From positions 11,023,764-11,087,763 of the forward strand of contig NC_135169.1 in NCBI RefSeq assembly GCF_041146795.1: a DNA stretch of 64,000 nt. The letters run 5' to 3'. A program made the translations under genes and the position numbers. The notes beneath the pieces were generated by a model that worked only from the letters and a program-made list of their open reading frames with translations, searched no databases and had not been told where the DNA came from. This DNA is from Maylandia zebra. Taxonomy: Eukaryota > Chordata > Actinopteri > Cichliformes > Cichlidae. Below are positions 46,257-57,810 of this stretch, piece by piece. How positions within the stretch are numbered: position 1 is the stretch's first letter; each line of letters begins with the position of its first letter.

Positions 46257-46668
46257 ACAAAGTTCTGCTTACTAGTTACTATTTGTGGACCAAGATGCGC
46301 CACTTTCAGATAACGTTCTGGTCTCTTTACAGTGTAAATGCATATTTACAATGACTCCACAGTTTTCAGTATTAGGAGTTTTGAATTCATTTGTTGTTTT
46401 CTCTGAAGTTGATGAGGAGCTCCTCCTGTGCTGATGTGTGCTTTGTGTCATGTAGGAGGTCGGGGAGCAGACCTGTGGAGCTGTGGAGGTGACGGCTGTC
46501 TGAGACGGAGCGTCTGCCTCTGCTGTGAGTCTCCTTCATGTTTCTCCACATGTATTATCTGTGTTTCCACTACTGGAGGGCGCTGTGGGTTATTGATGTG
46601 TGGGAACAGTAACCAATCACTGCAGTCTAAATGCTTCTCTTTGGTCATGTGACCATTTGATCTCTGAT
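46257..46668. other. Host sequence before inverted-repeat copy 2
   Basis: No assigned gene. A short exon-like stretch at 46455-46525 (after a TAGGAG) is not convincing. Confidence 0.3.
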
Positions 46669-47116
46669 CAGTGGCTGTGTCCCAATTCAGGGTCTGCATG
46701 CTTGAAGTACGCGCACTACGCGTACTACGTACGGTGCGTACTATAAGTACGAGAAGTGCGGAAGTGAGAGGCTCGTGAAATGGGACGGTATACGCTTCGT
46801 CGCGCTGTTCAGGTTGCCTAGCAACCATGATACTAACCGCGAGACACGTTACATACAGCTTTGTGTGACAGAAATGAAGGAGAAAAATGTTTTGTTGGTC
46901 ATTCATTTTTGTCATGACATCACTTTGATTAGTTGAGTATCTGAGGCTGAGACCACAGGACTGTAAACATGATTGTTGGGCTTCATGTCTGTGCTGAACA
47001 GTCATTTAAGATTAGTTAGTAAATAACAATTAATGTTGTTCATGAGACTAAAGTCATCTCACTGTGGTAATGTAAATATAGTATGGCCAATATTATATGT
47101 ATTGTCAGATTATTAT

Positions 47117-47122
47117 GATATA

Positions 47123-47196
<74 letters not shown>

Positions 47197-47256
47197 TGTA
47201 TATATATATACATATATATATATATATCTATATATATAGATATATATAGATATATA
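47117..47256. repeat. (TA)n tract at the LINE 3' end
   Basis: About 60 TA units with a few interruptions. Confidence 0.95.
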
Positions 47257-47309
47257 TAAAAACACCCAGCACGCCCCTGCGGGCGGTTTATCCTTCAAGC
47301 TCGGGTCCT

Positions 47310-48233
47310 CTACCAGAGGTCTGGGAGCTTGAGGGTCCTGCGCAGTATCTTAGCTGTTCCCAGGACTGCGCTCTTCTGGACAGAGATCTCCGATGTTATT
47401 CCCGGGATCTGCTGGAGCCACTCGCCTAGCTTGGGAGTCACCGCACCTAGTGCTCCGATTACCACGGGGACCACCGTTACCTTCACCCTCCACATCCTCT
47501 CGAGCTCTTCTCTGAGCCCTTGGTATTTCTCCAGCTTCTCGTGTTCCTTCTTCCTGATATTGCTGTCATTCGGAACCGCTACATCGATCACTACGGCCGT
47601 CTTCTTCTGTTTGTCTACCACCACTATGTCCGGTTGGTTAGCCACCACCATTTTGTCCGTCTGTATCTGGAAGTCCCACAGGATCTTAGCTCGGTCATTC
47701 TCCACCACCCTTGGGGGCATCTCCCATTTTGACCTCGGGACTTCCAGGTTATACTCGGCACAGATGTTCCTGTACACTGGGGATGACTGTGGTTCAGGGG
47801 GTTGGGAAGCGTATCTGTAATCGGAAGGTCGCCGGTTCAATCCCCGGGCTCTCTGTCCTGGTCGTTGTGTCCTTGGGCAAGACACTTTACCCTTCCGCCT
47901 ACTGGTGTTGGCCAGAGCTTGTTCTTGTGCTGCCATGATTAGTGCCTCTGTGCTGTCTTTCAGTCCAGCTTTGTCCAGCCACTGGTAGGATTTCTGGATA
48001 TCAGCCACCTCCTCTATCTGCCGGTGGTACATACCGTGCAGGGGCCTGTCCTTCCATGATGGTTCCTCGTCTCCCTCCTCTTTCTTGGGTTTCTGCTGCC
48101 TGAGGTATTCACTGAGCACTCGGTCAGTTGGGGCCATCTTCCCAATGTATTCTTGGATGTTCGTTGTCTCATCCTGGACTGTGGTGCTGACACTCACCAG
48201 TCCCCAGCCCCCTTCCTTCCTTCTTGTAATCAA
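47310..48233 (-). pseudogene. C-terminal part of the R4/Dong-like LINE ORF with REL endonuclease
   Basis: 307 codons: KEEGDEEPSWKDRPLHGMY and QKSYQWLDKAGLKDSTEAL. A foreign stretch encoded by an antisense SINE (47783-47912) follows, then PDIVVVDKQKKTAVVIDVAV, a PD-(D/E)XK-type nuclease core, and a [13 protein letters not shown] end. The Cys/His knuckle expected before the nuclease is absent, apparently replaced by the SINE. The open frame survives, but the protein could not reverse transcribe. Confidence 0.7.
47783..47912 (+). repeat. SINE head fragment inside the LINE ORF
   Basis: tRNA-like A box TGTGGTTCAGGGGGTTGG and B box CCGGTTCAATCCC, then CCTTGGGCAAGACACTTTA and CCTACTGGTGTTGGCCAGAG. 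This matches the first third of the SINE at 60817. It is 3' truncated and antisense to the LINE. Confidence 0.7.
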
Positions 48234-49611
48234 TCCAGGCAGTGCACAGGTTGGTCAGTCTGGTCTTGCAGTCTCGGCTGACTGTTCTGTCTACCAGTAG
48301 CTGGTGTTTTGCGCCTCTGGTATTCTTGCCAATTCCTTTCTGTGTCCCGCTCATGTATTGACCCATGTGCCTGTTCATCTTAGCCGATATGATGCCTGAC
48401 AGGAGCTTCCATGCGGTACTGAGGCAGGTTATTGGTCGGTAGTTGGAGGGGACCGGTCCCTTCTTAGGGTTCTTGGGGATCAGGACCGTTCGACCTTCGA
48501 TTAGCCATTCCGGGTGTCTCTCGTTAACTAGCAGCTGGTTCATTTGTGCTGCCAGACGCTCGTGGAGTGCAGTCAGTTTCTTTAGCCAGTAGGCGTGAAC
48601 CATGTCGGGCCCTGGTGCTGTCCAACTCTTCATACTGGAGACCCTTTCTTGGATATCTGCCACTGTGATGGTTAATGGACCCTGTTCAGGGAGGCCGCTG
48701 TGGTCTGCCCTCAGATCCACTAGCCACTGAGCATTGCCATTATGGGTTGTGTCCTTCTCCCATATGCTCTTCCAGTATTGCTCCGTCTCCAGCCTTGGTG
48801 GTGCTGTTCTCTTATTGTTCCCTTGCCACTGAGAGTATAGCTTTGCTGGTTCTGTGGAGAACAGCTGGTTTATTTTCCTGCCTTCTATCTCTCTGGTGTA
48901 CCTCCTCAAGCGGCTGGCCAAGGCTGTGAGTCTTTGCTTGGCAGTTTCCAAGGCCTCAGGTATGGACAGCTTGCTGTATTTCTTATGCACCTTCTTTGTC
49001 GCACCTTTCTGCAACTCCGTTAGTTGGCTAACCTCACTCCGTGCTACTTTGATCTTGTCCTCTAGCCTCCTTCTCCATGGAGGGTACTGCCCCTTGTGGC
49101 TGTTCAACTTGTAGCCAAGCATCTCACTGATCACTGCTGCCGTATTGTAGATCAGCTTGTTAGTGTCGGTAATCGTGGTTGTAGGTATCGTCCGTAGTGC
49201 TGCATTAACATCATCTAGCAGACCTTCTGAGGGTACTTCACGTAATCTTGGTAACCGGCTACGGGGGATCCAGGTTTCAAGCTTGGCCATGATCCTATTT
49301 TTCAAGTCAGTTCCTCTCGCACTCAACGATCCTTCTCCTATCGCACTTGGGGCTATGTACCCAATCTCGGGTGGGGGTGATGATATCTCCCCCCTGACCT
49401 GGCGTCCTGACTCCTCCTTGCCGTAGCATTTGTGTTGTACCTCGTCAATCTCTAGCTGTGAGAGCAGTCCCTTCTTTCGAATGTTGGAACACTGAGCTAC
49501 TAGTTGTTTCGCCGTCATTGTGGATGTTGGGTATCGAAGAATCCATAGGTCCGTCATCCTATTCATGTAGCCCCTTCCGCCGGGGTTACTTGCGTAGTAG
49601 CATTCCAACAA
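48169..49611 (-). pseudogene. N-terminal part of the R4/Dong-like LINE ORF, RT core deleted
   Basis: 480 codons: a basic N-terminal region (LEDKIKVARSEVSQL, KKVHKKYSKLS), then reverse transcriptase motifs WTAPGPDMVHAYWLKKL, RTVLIPKNPKKGPVPSNYRP and CTAWIDYKK. Right after YKK the sequence jumps, across a GAAGGAAGG-rich junction, to the region after the palm, so the YxDD catalytic motif is lost. About sixteen out-of-frame residues follow before the stop. An earlier part of the protein lies at 49745-49563 in another frame. Confidence 0.75.
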
Positions 49612-49811
49612 TGCCCTGTTTTCGTCTCTTGCCCACCAATGCCTTCTTGTTCCAGTAGCCCACTTTTCGTCAGGGTGCCCTGGTTCCTCAACACCTGACG
49701 CGGACCTTGTTCATCCGGGCGACGTCCGAGCCGGCATGCCTTCATATTTATCTGTCTCGCTCATGTCTGCGGTAGGCTTGCTTAGCATAGGGGGTCTAGC
49801 CTTAGGACCCA

Positions 49812-49813
<2 letters not shown>

Positions 49814-49887
<74 letters not shown>
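49814..49887. repeat. (TA)n tract at the LINE 5' end
   Basis: About 36 TA units. Confidence 0.95.
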
Positions 49888-49890
<3 letters not shown>

Positions 49891-50713
49891 CAAAAAATTC
49901 CAAAACTCAATCCCATCATTTAATTTGTTTTTGATTGAAATTGAATATTACTTAAACTCTCTTAAATTAACTTCCAATAAAAAAGGTTTATCATTGATTG
50001 AAGTTCATTCAGAAATGTTTAAGGAATGAGCTGTCACAACTTTCAAGTACAAAGTTTTTATGAAGTCTTTCACATCCCCCCCCCCCTTTTTTTTTCTTTT
50101 TTTATCCTTTATTTATTTATCCTTCTTATTTCATTGCACTGTATATTGTTACCCTTATTTGCCTTGTATATCTACTGTACAAACTGAACTGGAATGACTG
50201 ACTGTTCGCTTTATAAGTTCAATAAAATTTGGGAAAAATACCTCTTCGGCCACTCCCTTCTGCCGTATTTTGCGGCAAAATTATCCACATCCACCGCCGC
50301 GCTATGAATTGTGGGATATATGAGACCACGAAGCGTGCACCGGACCACGCTTGATATTTGGGGAAATCGACGGCGCATTTGGAGTATGCATTTGAAGTAT
50401 ACTTCGAATTGGGACAGCCGTCATTGCGTGGCGGTGACGTAACCGCACTTGAAATGCGTACTTCAAGCGTGCAGACCCTGAATTGGGACACAGCCAGTGT
50501 GTTCTTCAGTTTCAGGCCTGTTTCTGCTGACTGCTGTAGGTGAGCTGATGTTCCTACACCTGTCTGTCCTCATCATGACCTCTGACCTTTAGTGATCCTC
50601 AGTGACTTCTGTACTGTTGCAGGTGTGTGTGTGCTGCTGCTGTCTGCACTGACTGTTCCTGCAGGTGAGTAGATGGAAGGTGGAGTCATGTTCTTCCCGT
50701 CTCTGTTTCCTGG

Positions 50714-50800
50714 TTTGAACCCCAGTTGGTTCCCCTCGTGTCCATGTGGGTTCTCCCGGGTTCTCCAGCTTCCTCTCACAGTCCACAGACCTGCATGTGT
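50714..50800 (+). repeat. V-SINE core fragment, diverged
   Basis: TCCATGTGGGTTCTCCCGGG, then TCTCCAGCTTCCTCTCACAG and CACAGACCTGCATG resemble the conserved core of the V-SINE at 62236-62637. It lies in the intron between the signal-peptide exon and the next exon of the protease gene. Confidence 0.55.
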
Positions 50801-52584
50801 GTAGAATAAAGGAGAGAGGCTCAGTGGTTGGAGTTCAACATCACCTCTTACACACAATGTTGCTGCAGATGTTTCACAATAAGACCACTAAAAGCACGCA
50901 GCGCTTTTACTTTGAAAGAGATGCAGGAAGTGTGGAGTCTGTGTCACCTGTGTAACTTATGAAGTAACTATGGTTACTGGTTACGAGTGGACATACTTCC
51001 TTTGTCGAGGAAACACACAGCAGGCTTTCTCTCTTAAGCAGGCTTTCTCTGTTAAGCTGATCTTTGTGCTTGAGGTTCTGAGTGAGTGCTCATGTTAAAG
51101 GGCTGTTTCATGTTTCTTTCATCACAATATGACTGACTGAGCGCTGCCTTCTCCTCCAATCAGAGATCTGAAAATGAACATTTATAGCAGCCATTTAAAA
51201 GCTGTAGCTGCAAACATAGAGAGCAGTTTGACAGCTGCTGCTGTTCAGAATGTGGCAGCTGCACGTTTGAGTTCACAAACTGAATTTAAACACTGAAGTG
51301 TGTTTTAGTTGTTACACAGTGTCACAGTCTAATGAAGGACAAGTCTCTGCTACATCACCCGTGTTCCTCTGTTAGAATTGGGTTAGGGGGTTCTGACATA
51401 AACGGTAGTAACCAGACCGAAAAGCAGCGCACATTTCGGTGCTTTATTTCAGTGCTTTTCTTTTCCCTGAGCTGTGACACACTTTAGATTCCAGCCAATC
51501 AAGTGTGAAGGGATTTCAGTAGCAGGGTGGTCTATCTGGGCCGCAACAGCCACTCAGGTCCAAACCCAAATGAAGTGAATCGCACAGTGGTAAACATCAC
51601 CTGCCATCCTGGATTCAACTCGTCGACTCGTGAGAACGACATTTGTCTTCTGAAGCTGTCGGCTCCTGTCAATTTCACAGACTACATTTGGCCGATCTGC
51701 GTAGCCTCACAAAACAGCACCTTCAACAATGAGACCAGCAGCTGGGCCATCGGCTTTGATGGTAAATCATAAAATATTTATTGTATTTTACAGCATTGTG
51801 TTGGAGTCTTTAGAAAAGCCTGATGTTTAAATTCTCTACAACTAGCAATAACCTGCAGGAGGCAAACGTACCAATAGTGGGAAACAGTGAGTGCAAAGCC
51901 AGATATCCACGGGTCCCAGACAGCATCATCTGTACTAGAGAGACAGCTTCATGTTTGGTGAGCACAAGTTTATTTCTTATAATCTGTTGTTGACAGTCAC
52001 TGAGATAATCTCACCTTTAGTCACACTTTGCTTTACTTGTTTTGCTGTAATTGACCATAAATATTAATATTCATGTTTATCAAAGGTTGTTTTTTCTAAA
52101 GCCTCTAATTTATTTGATGAAACTGATTCCTTTAAACGAGCTGCCTGAAACTTTCTGTCTGTGGAATCGTCACTTTCATTGCACCAAAGCAGCTGAAGTG
52201 GATTCACAGTGGTTCATGTTTCCTAAGTGGACAGACTGATATCCATGAAGTGTTACTGACTGTGTTATACTGGGACGATCAATTTATTTGTTACTTAATT
52301 TATTTCAGCAGTTTGTAACAAAACTACCAACAAAGTTCAAACTTTAGTGGGTGACAAAGGTCGACCTCTAACAGTTACACATCTGTCCTGATAACTTTCA
52401 TCACTGTCTTTCCACAGTTTAGTGTTGGGGCACCACTGATGACTCAGAGTGGATCCGTCTGGCTGCAGAGTGGAGTTTTCATTTTTGTTGGATGCTCTGC
52501 ACGTCCTACAACCTACACTCCTGTGTCCCAGTACCAGCAATGGATCAGCGACACAGTTACCTTCCCCTCCCCAGACAGTTCATT

Positions 52585-52793
52585 ACAAACCACTGCTCCT
52601 CCCACTGCTTCTACCACCACTCCTTCCAGCGCTGCTCCCACTGCCCCTCCCACTGCCCCTCCCACCGCTCCTCCCACCGCTGCTCCCACTGCCCCTCCCA
52701 CTGCCCCTCCCACCGCTCCTCCCACCGCTGCTCCCACCACTCCTCCCACCGCTCCTCCCACCGCTCCTCCCACCGCTCCTCCCACTTCCCCGA
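52585..52793 (+). repeat. 12-bp coding tandem repeat (Thr/Ala/Pro tail)
   Basis: About 17 copies of a CCCACTGCCCCT / CCCACCGCTCCT unit encoding APPT/AAPT repeats. Fused in frame to the protease-like domain, it would give a mucin-like stalk with many O-glycosylation sites, ending at CVGVF and a stop. Confidence 0.9.
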
Positions 52794-52813
52794 CATGTGT
52801 GGGTGTGTTTTGA

Positions 52814-54487
52814 AGTGGTGAAAACCTGATCCACTTCACTCACTTCACATCACTGTGTGTTCTCGTTGTGTTGCTCCATGTGTTTGCTGCAACTGTTGGA
52901 AACTAGATAAACACATTTACTCAAGTTCAAGTACAAACATGAAGAACTTTACCCGACATGTTACTTTATAACTTTAGGAACCTTTGATTCCACCGTATTT
53001 ATGGACATCAGGAGGGTTTTCTTATTAGCACAGTTATTATTTTTATGTGATTATTTTCTCTACACATCTGTCTGTATTTGCTTTACTGTCATTATGAAAT
53101 GAAGCCTTCTTACATAATTCTGAGGAGTGAGATGTTGTTATTACACACTTATTTCTGTTGTTTGCTCAAATTCTTAAACTAATCTATTAAAATCTTTGAA
53201 ATCTTCTTTTGTGGTGGAATGTTTTGTATATTTCCCATCTGTCCTCAGACTGTGGTTAAAGGTAACTACACTGCCTATACCACATGCAAAGAAGGCACGA
53301 AGTAGCACTAGCAGGTCTAACAAGGCCACTACTTGTGCTACACCAGTACTACACGGACACTGAGGGAGTTCTCTCACACACAGGTAAGTGAACATGTCTC
53401 GTTCCTCGCCCACTTAGAATAAGACACTGCCGAGACAGAGAGTGTAGTGGTAAAGAGAACGGCAGAGAGACGCTGAATTTAATCCTTTAAATTGATTTCA
53501 TTCCTTAAACACAGGTTTGCAGGGTCGGAGCAGATATACCTGAGAGGAGGATGGCTGAGCTGTTTTGAGAGATGATGTGACTAAACTTTTTCTTTTAATT
53601 TCCTAAGCTTGGGTGAAGCATTTTGAGTTTGACGCATGAGATGTGTCAAAGAGAGGGATTTAAGGTTTAATGGGTTTTAGGATTATGTTATAACTTTTGG
53701 GGGTTTTGATAATTTAGATATGGTAAAACTGAGGCAGAAATTGTTATTTTTATGTTAAGGTTAAAGGATTAAAGTGAACTGAATCCTGTTTAGAAGATAA
53801 AATGCTGGTGTTCATAAGAAGCTGTTTACAAAACTTAAAGGGAAACTGTGGGAATAAAAGATATGCTTTGAGGAAAACTAGTGAAGATTGTAGGAGTAGA
53901 AAATGTTTGATTTCTTTTTGATTTCTAGAAGAAGTGGTTATAATGTAGGCTTACACATACAGATATTACATAGATTTATTTCTAGGGTAGAGGAGAGAGC
54001 TTGTTATGAGAATGTTACAAGTGTCGCTGACCCAAATGAATAACATTGAAGATTATATACGTAAAAATGATTTTGTATACACATTGCGATTGTGCTCATT
54101 TAGAGTTGTTGCTTGGTCTACAGAGGGTCTTAAGCTTTGTTTGGCGCAATGTCCAGACAATCTATTGTGTAAGAGACTTAGAGCATAGAAGGCCGCACAT
54201 GCTTACAAACACATAGGATCTATAAACTTGCAAGGCCAAAGGCCTGACATTCATTTAGCTTATAAGTGAATTTGAGCTGGTCTAGCAACAAGTGACAGGA
54301 AAGAGGAACTGAATAGGAGTTTCTTGCTTTAAAGAAGGACCTAAGGAAGGAAAGCATATATTTTGGTTAAGTCTGATAAAGTATAATGAAAAGGAGAAAA
54401 ATGAAATAAAAATGCTATATCAAAAAAAGGGTTATGACACAGGAAATGTGAGTTTTAAAATGAAGTTAGTGTTAACACTGTCACAAT
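52814..54487. other. AT-rich, no gene recognised
   Basis: Many stops on both strands. The 53560-54420 part has the G/A-rich look of the provirus interior, but no motif supports that. Confidence 0.3.
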
Positions 54488-55130
54488 CAGCAGGGCTGAC
54501 TGTGTGTAGAGCGAAGGGTGGACCCAAATGCAGACGGAAACAAAATGTGAAACATGACTTGAATAACAGAAAACGAGCCGTTTATTGAGGCTGGCAAAAT
54601 AACTGTAAACAAAAGGCAAAATGCAAGGCTAACAATAAACTAAACTGGGTGAGCCAAATTAACTTAAAAACCTACAACAGGAACATGGACTTGACATGAG
54701 GAGACTTGACGCAACTTCTTGGCTTGCAAACACAGCAGACGATCTGACAATGACACACTGAAAACACAGGACTTAAATACACAGGAGGTGATTAGGGGAA
54801 GTGGGAGCACATGGAGGAACAGCTGACTGACATGAGCTTAATGACAGGACAGGGGAAGTGAAACTAAATACAATGAACAAAGAACACACGACTCCTTCAA
54901 AATAAAACAGGAAACACTGAAACTAGACATGACAACACAAGCTTAACAGACCTAACATGTGATGAACGATACAAGAACTCAAACATAGAAACCAAGGAAA
55001 CAATAAATAATAACTGCCTTTCCTTAACTAAAGCTAAATAGGAATGACACAAACTAATCACATATCTAAAATGAGACAAATACAAAATGAACTCAGAGCG
55101 CTGGCCTGTGACAAACACACAGGAGTTGTT
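54488..55130. repeat. Dispersed repeat related to 205-1622
   Basis: Begins near CTGTCACAATCAGCAGG, ends near GGCCTGTGACA, and shares ordered blocks with the uninterrupted parts of 205-1622. Being unbroken, it shows what the first copy looked like before the inverted-repeat element landed in it. Confidence 0.5.
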
Positions 55131-56534
55131 TTTAGGCAGCTTTTGGCTATGATAAAATTTACGCATGAGTAATTGCTTATATGTTTAAACTTAATTGATT
55201 AAAATGGTTGTTTTCTCTCTGATCTTTTAGTAGAATAGGCGCTTATAATGATTTTCTTGTGATTTTCTTGTGAAAGGTGACTTTAGGTCAGAGGCACTTG
55301 CAACAGCGACAGTTTTGTGTACAGGATGTTGATGATCAGATAAGGGAGAATAGATTGGGCAACAGGAAACATATGCAGGGATGTGAAAGCAGCGCTTTAA
55401 GATTCTTTGCTGCCACTGTGAATACGAATGTGGTCTTTGCCTAATTAAATAAAGGTTACACTGACTCACTGCTTCCTCTTCTGGTACAAAAATGGCATTA
55501 CATGGAAGTACAGCCCAAAATCAGTTTACAACACTTTACAGCACATTTCATGCTGCAAACACGAGAAATTCACATTTTGAAATGTTCTACTCCTGAAAGA
55601 GAAACTCTTACGAATACATGTCCCAGAAGGCCGGTCTCCACAATCCCCGTCCATGACTTTTAGTCCCAAATCCTGACAACAGCGCACACACACACCCTGT
55701 GGTTGTGATGATGTCACAAACACACACCTGGGGAGTCCAGTGTGCTCTAAGCAGGAAGCAACAATGAGGTCATGGGACTTTGACCTCCTCATTAATACAA
55801 AACACATGAAGGAAGAAATTATCTGTAGAGACCAAACCAGTTTGAGTCTATGGGGACTGAGTCACTGCTGCCTCTGCTGGATGTCAGAAGAACTGCAGGG
55901 ATCACCTTCATTGTTGTTTTTGTCTTCATCTGATCACTGAGCGCATTTGGACTTATTTCACTGTTCAGGACATTTTTGATGTGTCTTAATGTCACGCTAG
56001 GAGTGACAGGAAGTGACCTATACCCTGCTTGATAAAATAAAAGCTCTTTTTAATCGGAGTGCAGCATCGAGTCTGTGAAACTTCAGGACTATTGATCAGG
56101 TTCAGTTAATCAATCACAAGCGGTTTGTGGACAGAGTGGTGCTGGAGCAAAGATCACGGGTTCATTTAAAGGTCAAATGTGAGTCTCCTGTGTTAAAAGC
56201 CGCCTCACTGCCCAGTTAAACAGCAAAGATTAAAAATGAGTCAAAGGTTTCAGTCACAGACGAGAAGCTCGTGTTGTGTCTTTTCTCCCAGCTGTTCTTC
56301 ATCTCACCTCAATTCTCCGATCCGTGTTTCCAGGTATTTCTGAGGCTGCTTTAAAGGTCTGGATCAGATCCACAAGAGAGAAAAGCACGAACAGATACAG
56401 TCCAAGTCATTCATTTGATTCCAGTCAACACATTTATTGATCATTAGTAGCCACATTAAAAATTAAGCACTGATTCATCCACTAAGGCTCAAACTGCACA
56501 GACACATGAAAACATGATATTTATCTTATAAAAC
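55131..56534. other. Intergenic sequence, possible solo LTR end
   Basis: At 55441 CTAATTAAATAAAGGTTACAC looks like an LTR poly(A) signal followed by a C/T-rich stretch and GGCATTACA, but no second LTR or primer site supports it. No gene was seen. Confidence 0.25.
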
Positions 56535-57032
56535 ATGATGTTTATTATTCAAAGGTGTTTGGAAGCCTTTCCAGGTGAGTTTGATCCAGGAGGGTCTGAA
56601 GCCAGAGTCAGACAGAGACTGTGCAGAGACTGTAGAAGGACAGAGCAGCAGCAGAGCAGTCCAGATACACTGATGATCCTGTCAGATCCAGAGGGACACA
56701 CAGGGCTGATGCTGGACTCTACATTGTGTCTGACAGTGGAGCTGTTCTCAGAGCAGTTCACTCTGCAGCACTGACAGTCATCTGCACTTCATTCCTCTTT
56801 CAATCACTGCTGGATGAAGCTCTCCTCTCCTCCTCCCAGTAACATGGCCCAGTCAGAGCGTCTCTACACACAAGCTGCTGCTGCTGCTTCAACCTCTCTG
56901 GATCATCAGGACACAGCTGCTCCTCTCTCAGCAACACACCATCCTATTTACAACCAGCTCCACCTGCAGAGAGAAGGAAGAGCAGAGGAGATAAACGAGT
57001 GTTTCCAGAGACTCTTCATCAGCTGTCAGTGA
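56535..57032. other. Possible gene remnant, family unknown
   Basis: Frames at 56535-56774 (plus) and 56814-57032 (plus, alanine run then THHPIYNQLHLQREGRAEEI) look somewhat coding-like. Part (56560-56625) recurs at 13290-13345. A minus-strand acceptor-like CTCTCTGCAG lies at about 56970. It could be a 3' exon or untranslated region of the NLR-type gene on the minus strand. Confidence 0.3.
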
Positions 57033-57469
57033 TGCAGCACATCCAGTATAAAGAGCAGCAGGGACGTCAGTGCTGGGACTGTACTAGGACTCATTGTTGC
57101 TTCACTTTCTCTAATCTTTGGATTTTTATTGAAGTTGATGAAAATGTTTTTGACTCCTAGTTTGAGTTTGGACTTTCATTCATTAGAAGAACCTTGGTGT
57201 TTCCACTCTGAGCTCTGTAGGAACCCCAACAATCCAGATGGACGGTTCCAGCTGTTAACTGGTGGAATACCAGCCAAACATCTGCTCTGCACAAAAGGCA
57301 GAAACAGGAAGTGTTTGTGTCCAATCCTGAAGGCTGTCACCATTCTCCTCCCACAGCTTCACTGAGAAGCTGCAGCTTTACAGGAAACACTGCATCTTTG
57401 TTTCATACTGACTGTGTTTAGTACAATACTGCTGACAGCACCACCCACTCACTCCAACACTCTACTGAC

Positions 57470-57643
57470 CTCAGAGTCTCCAATCTGTAGTCTGGACTCT
57501 CCTTAAGATCACACAGCTGCTTCACGTCTGGATCCTTCAGGTTGTTTCCTCTCAGGTCCAGGTCTCTCAGATGGGAGGGGTTGGACTTTAGCGCTGCTGC
57601 CAGATAATCACAGCTTATCTTTGACAAACCACAGTTCCACAAT
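57470..57643 (-). CDS. NLR-type leucine-rich-repeat exon, copy 1
   Basis: A 174-bp minus-strand exon between acceptor TTTATGCAG and donor GAG/GTCAGT: LWNCGLSKISCDYLAAALKS and NPSHLRDLDLRGNNLKDPDV, then KQLCDLKESP..LETL. This is two ribonuclease-inhibitor-type LRRs, the unit exon of fish NLR-C/NLRP-like receptors, where such exons repeat in series. It keeps an open frame. The NACHT domain should lie at higher coordinates on the minus strand, beyond the window or lost. Confidence 0.75.
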
Positions 57644-57810
57644 CTGCATAAAGAATTAAAGAAAGTTTATTAGACAAAGTGCTTGAAATCATTCAGTGTT
57701 TCATAATCTGTTCAGAGCTGAAGAATGTTCAGAATGTAGAAGTGTAATAAAATGGAAACTCCAAACAGCTGAAGCCAGCAGGAAACAGCTTCAAACAAGA
57801 AACTGTGCAG
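57644..57810 (-). repeat. Intron segment homologous to 63602-63770
   Basis: TTTCATAATCTGTTCAGAGC, then GAAACTCCAAACA and GCAGGAAACAGCTTCAAAC-type sequence recur beside the second LRR exon. This shows that exon and intron were duplicated together. Confidence 0.7.

Larger units (their letters stand above)
47257..49813 (-). mobile_element. R4/Dong-like LINE, internally deleted
   Basis: Read on the minus strand, it starts in the TA tract at 49814 and ends in the TA tract at 47256. Insertion between TA repeats and the C-terminal restriction-like endonuclease are hallmarks of R4/Dong-type target-specific LINEs. The two ORF pieces (49611-48169 and 48233-47310) meet at a deletion near 48220 that removes the reverse transcriptase catalytic core. 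Confidence 0.75.
46674..50494. mobile_element. Inverted-repeat DNA element, copy 2, carrying a nested LINE
   Basis: Terminal inverted repeats GCTGTGTCCCAATTCAGGG, with flanking direct repeat CAGTG (46669-46673 and 50495-50499). It shares AGGTTGCCTAGCAACCATG and CACCGCCGCGCTATG with copy 1 (511-1244), but the internal sequence between these has diverged. TA microsatellites and an R4/Dong-like LINE (47257-49813) lie inside it. Confidence 0.8.
50623..52813 (+). pseudogene. Chymotrypsin-fold serine protease homologue, decayed and catalytically dead
   Basis: Four exon-like pieces with good splice sites. 50623-50664 is a signal-peptide core (VCVLLLLSALTVPA). 51520-51761 is VVYLGRNSH...STRENDICLLKLSAPV, with the catalytic Asp in NDI, and ends SSWAIGFDG. 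51846-51957 is NLQEANVPIVGNSECKA...IICTRETASCL. 52418-52813 is APLMTQSGSVWLQSGVFIF...YQQWI, then the repeat tail. The exon with the His is not found between 50664 and 51520. At the start of the last exon the block that is normally GDSGGPLM reads FSVGAPLM, so Asp194 and Ser195 are replaced. The relatives I recall are fish prostasin/serine protease 27-like genes. It is a pseudogene or a non-catalytic homologue. Confidence 0.7.

Noticed and set aside
46448-47005. 185-codon minus-strand ORF
   Set aside because: It spans the left end of the inverted-repeat element, with no motif and no conservation in copy 1.
47033-47298. Poly-IY ORFs on both strands
   Set aside because: Translation of the TA microsatellite.
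52513-52839. Gly/Ala/Val-rich and Arg/Ser-rich ORFs antisense to the protease tail
   Set aside because: A 12-bp repeat is open in all frames; only the plus-strand frame continues the protease-like exon.
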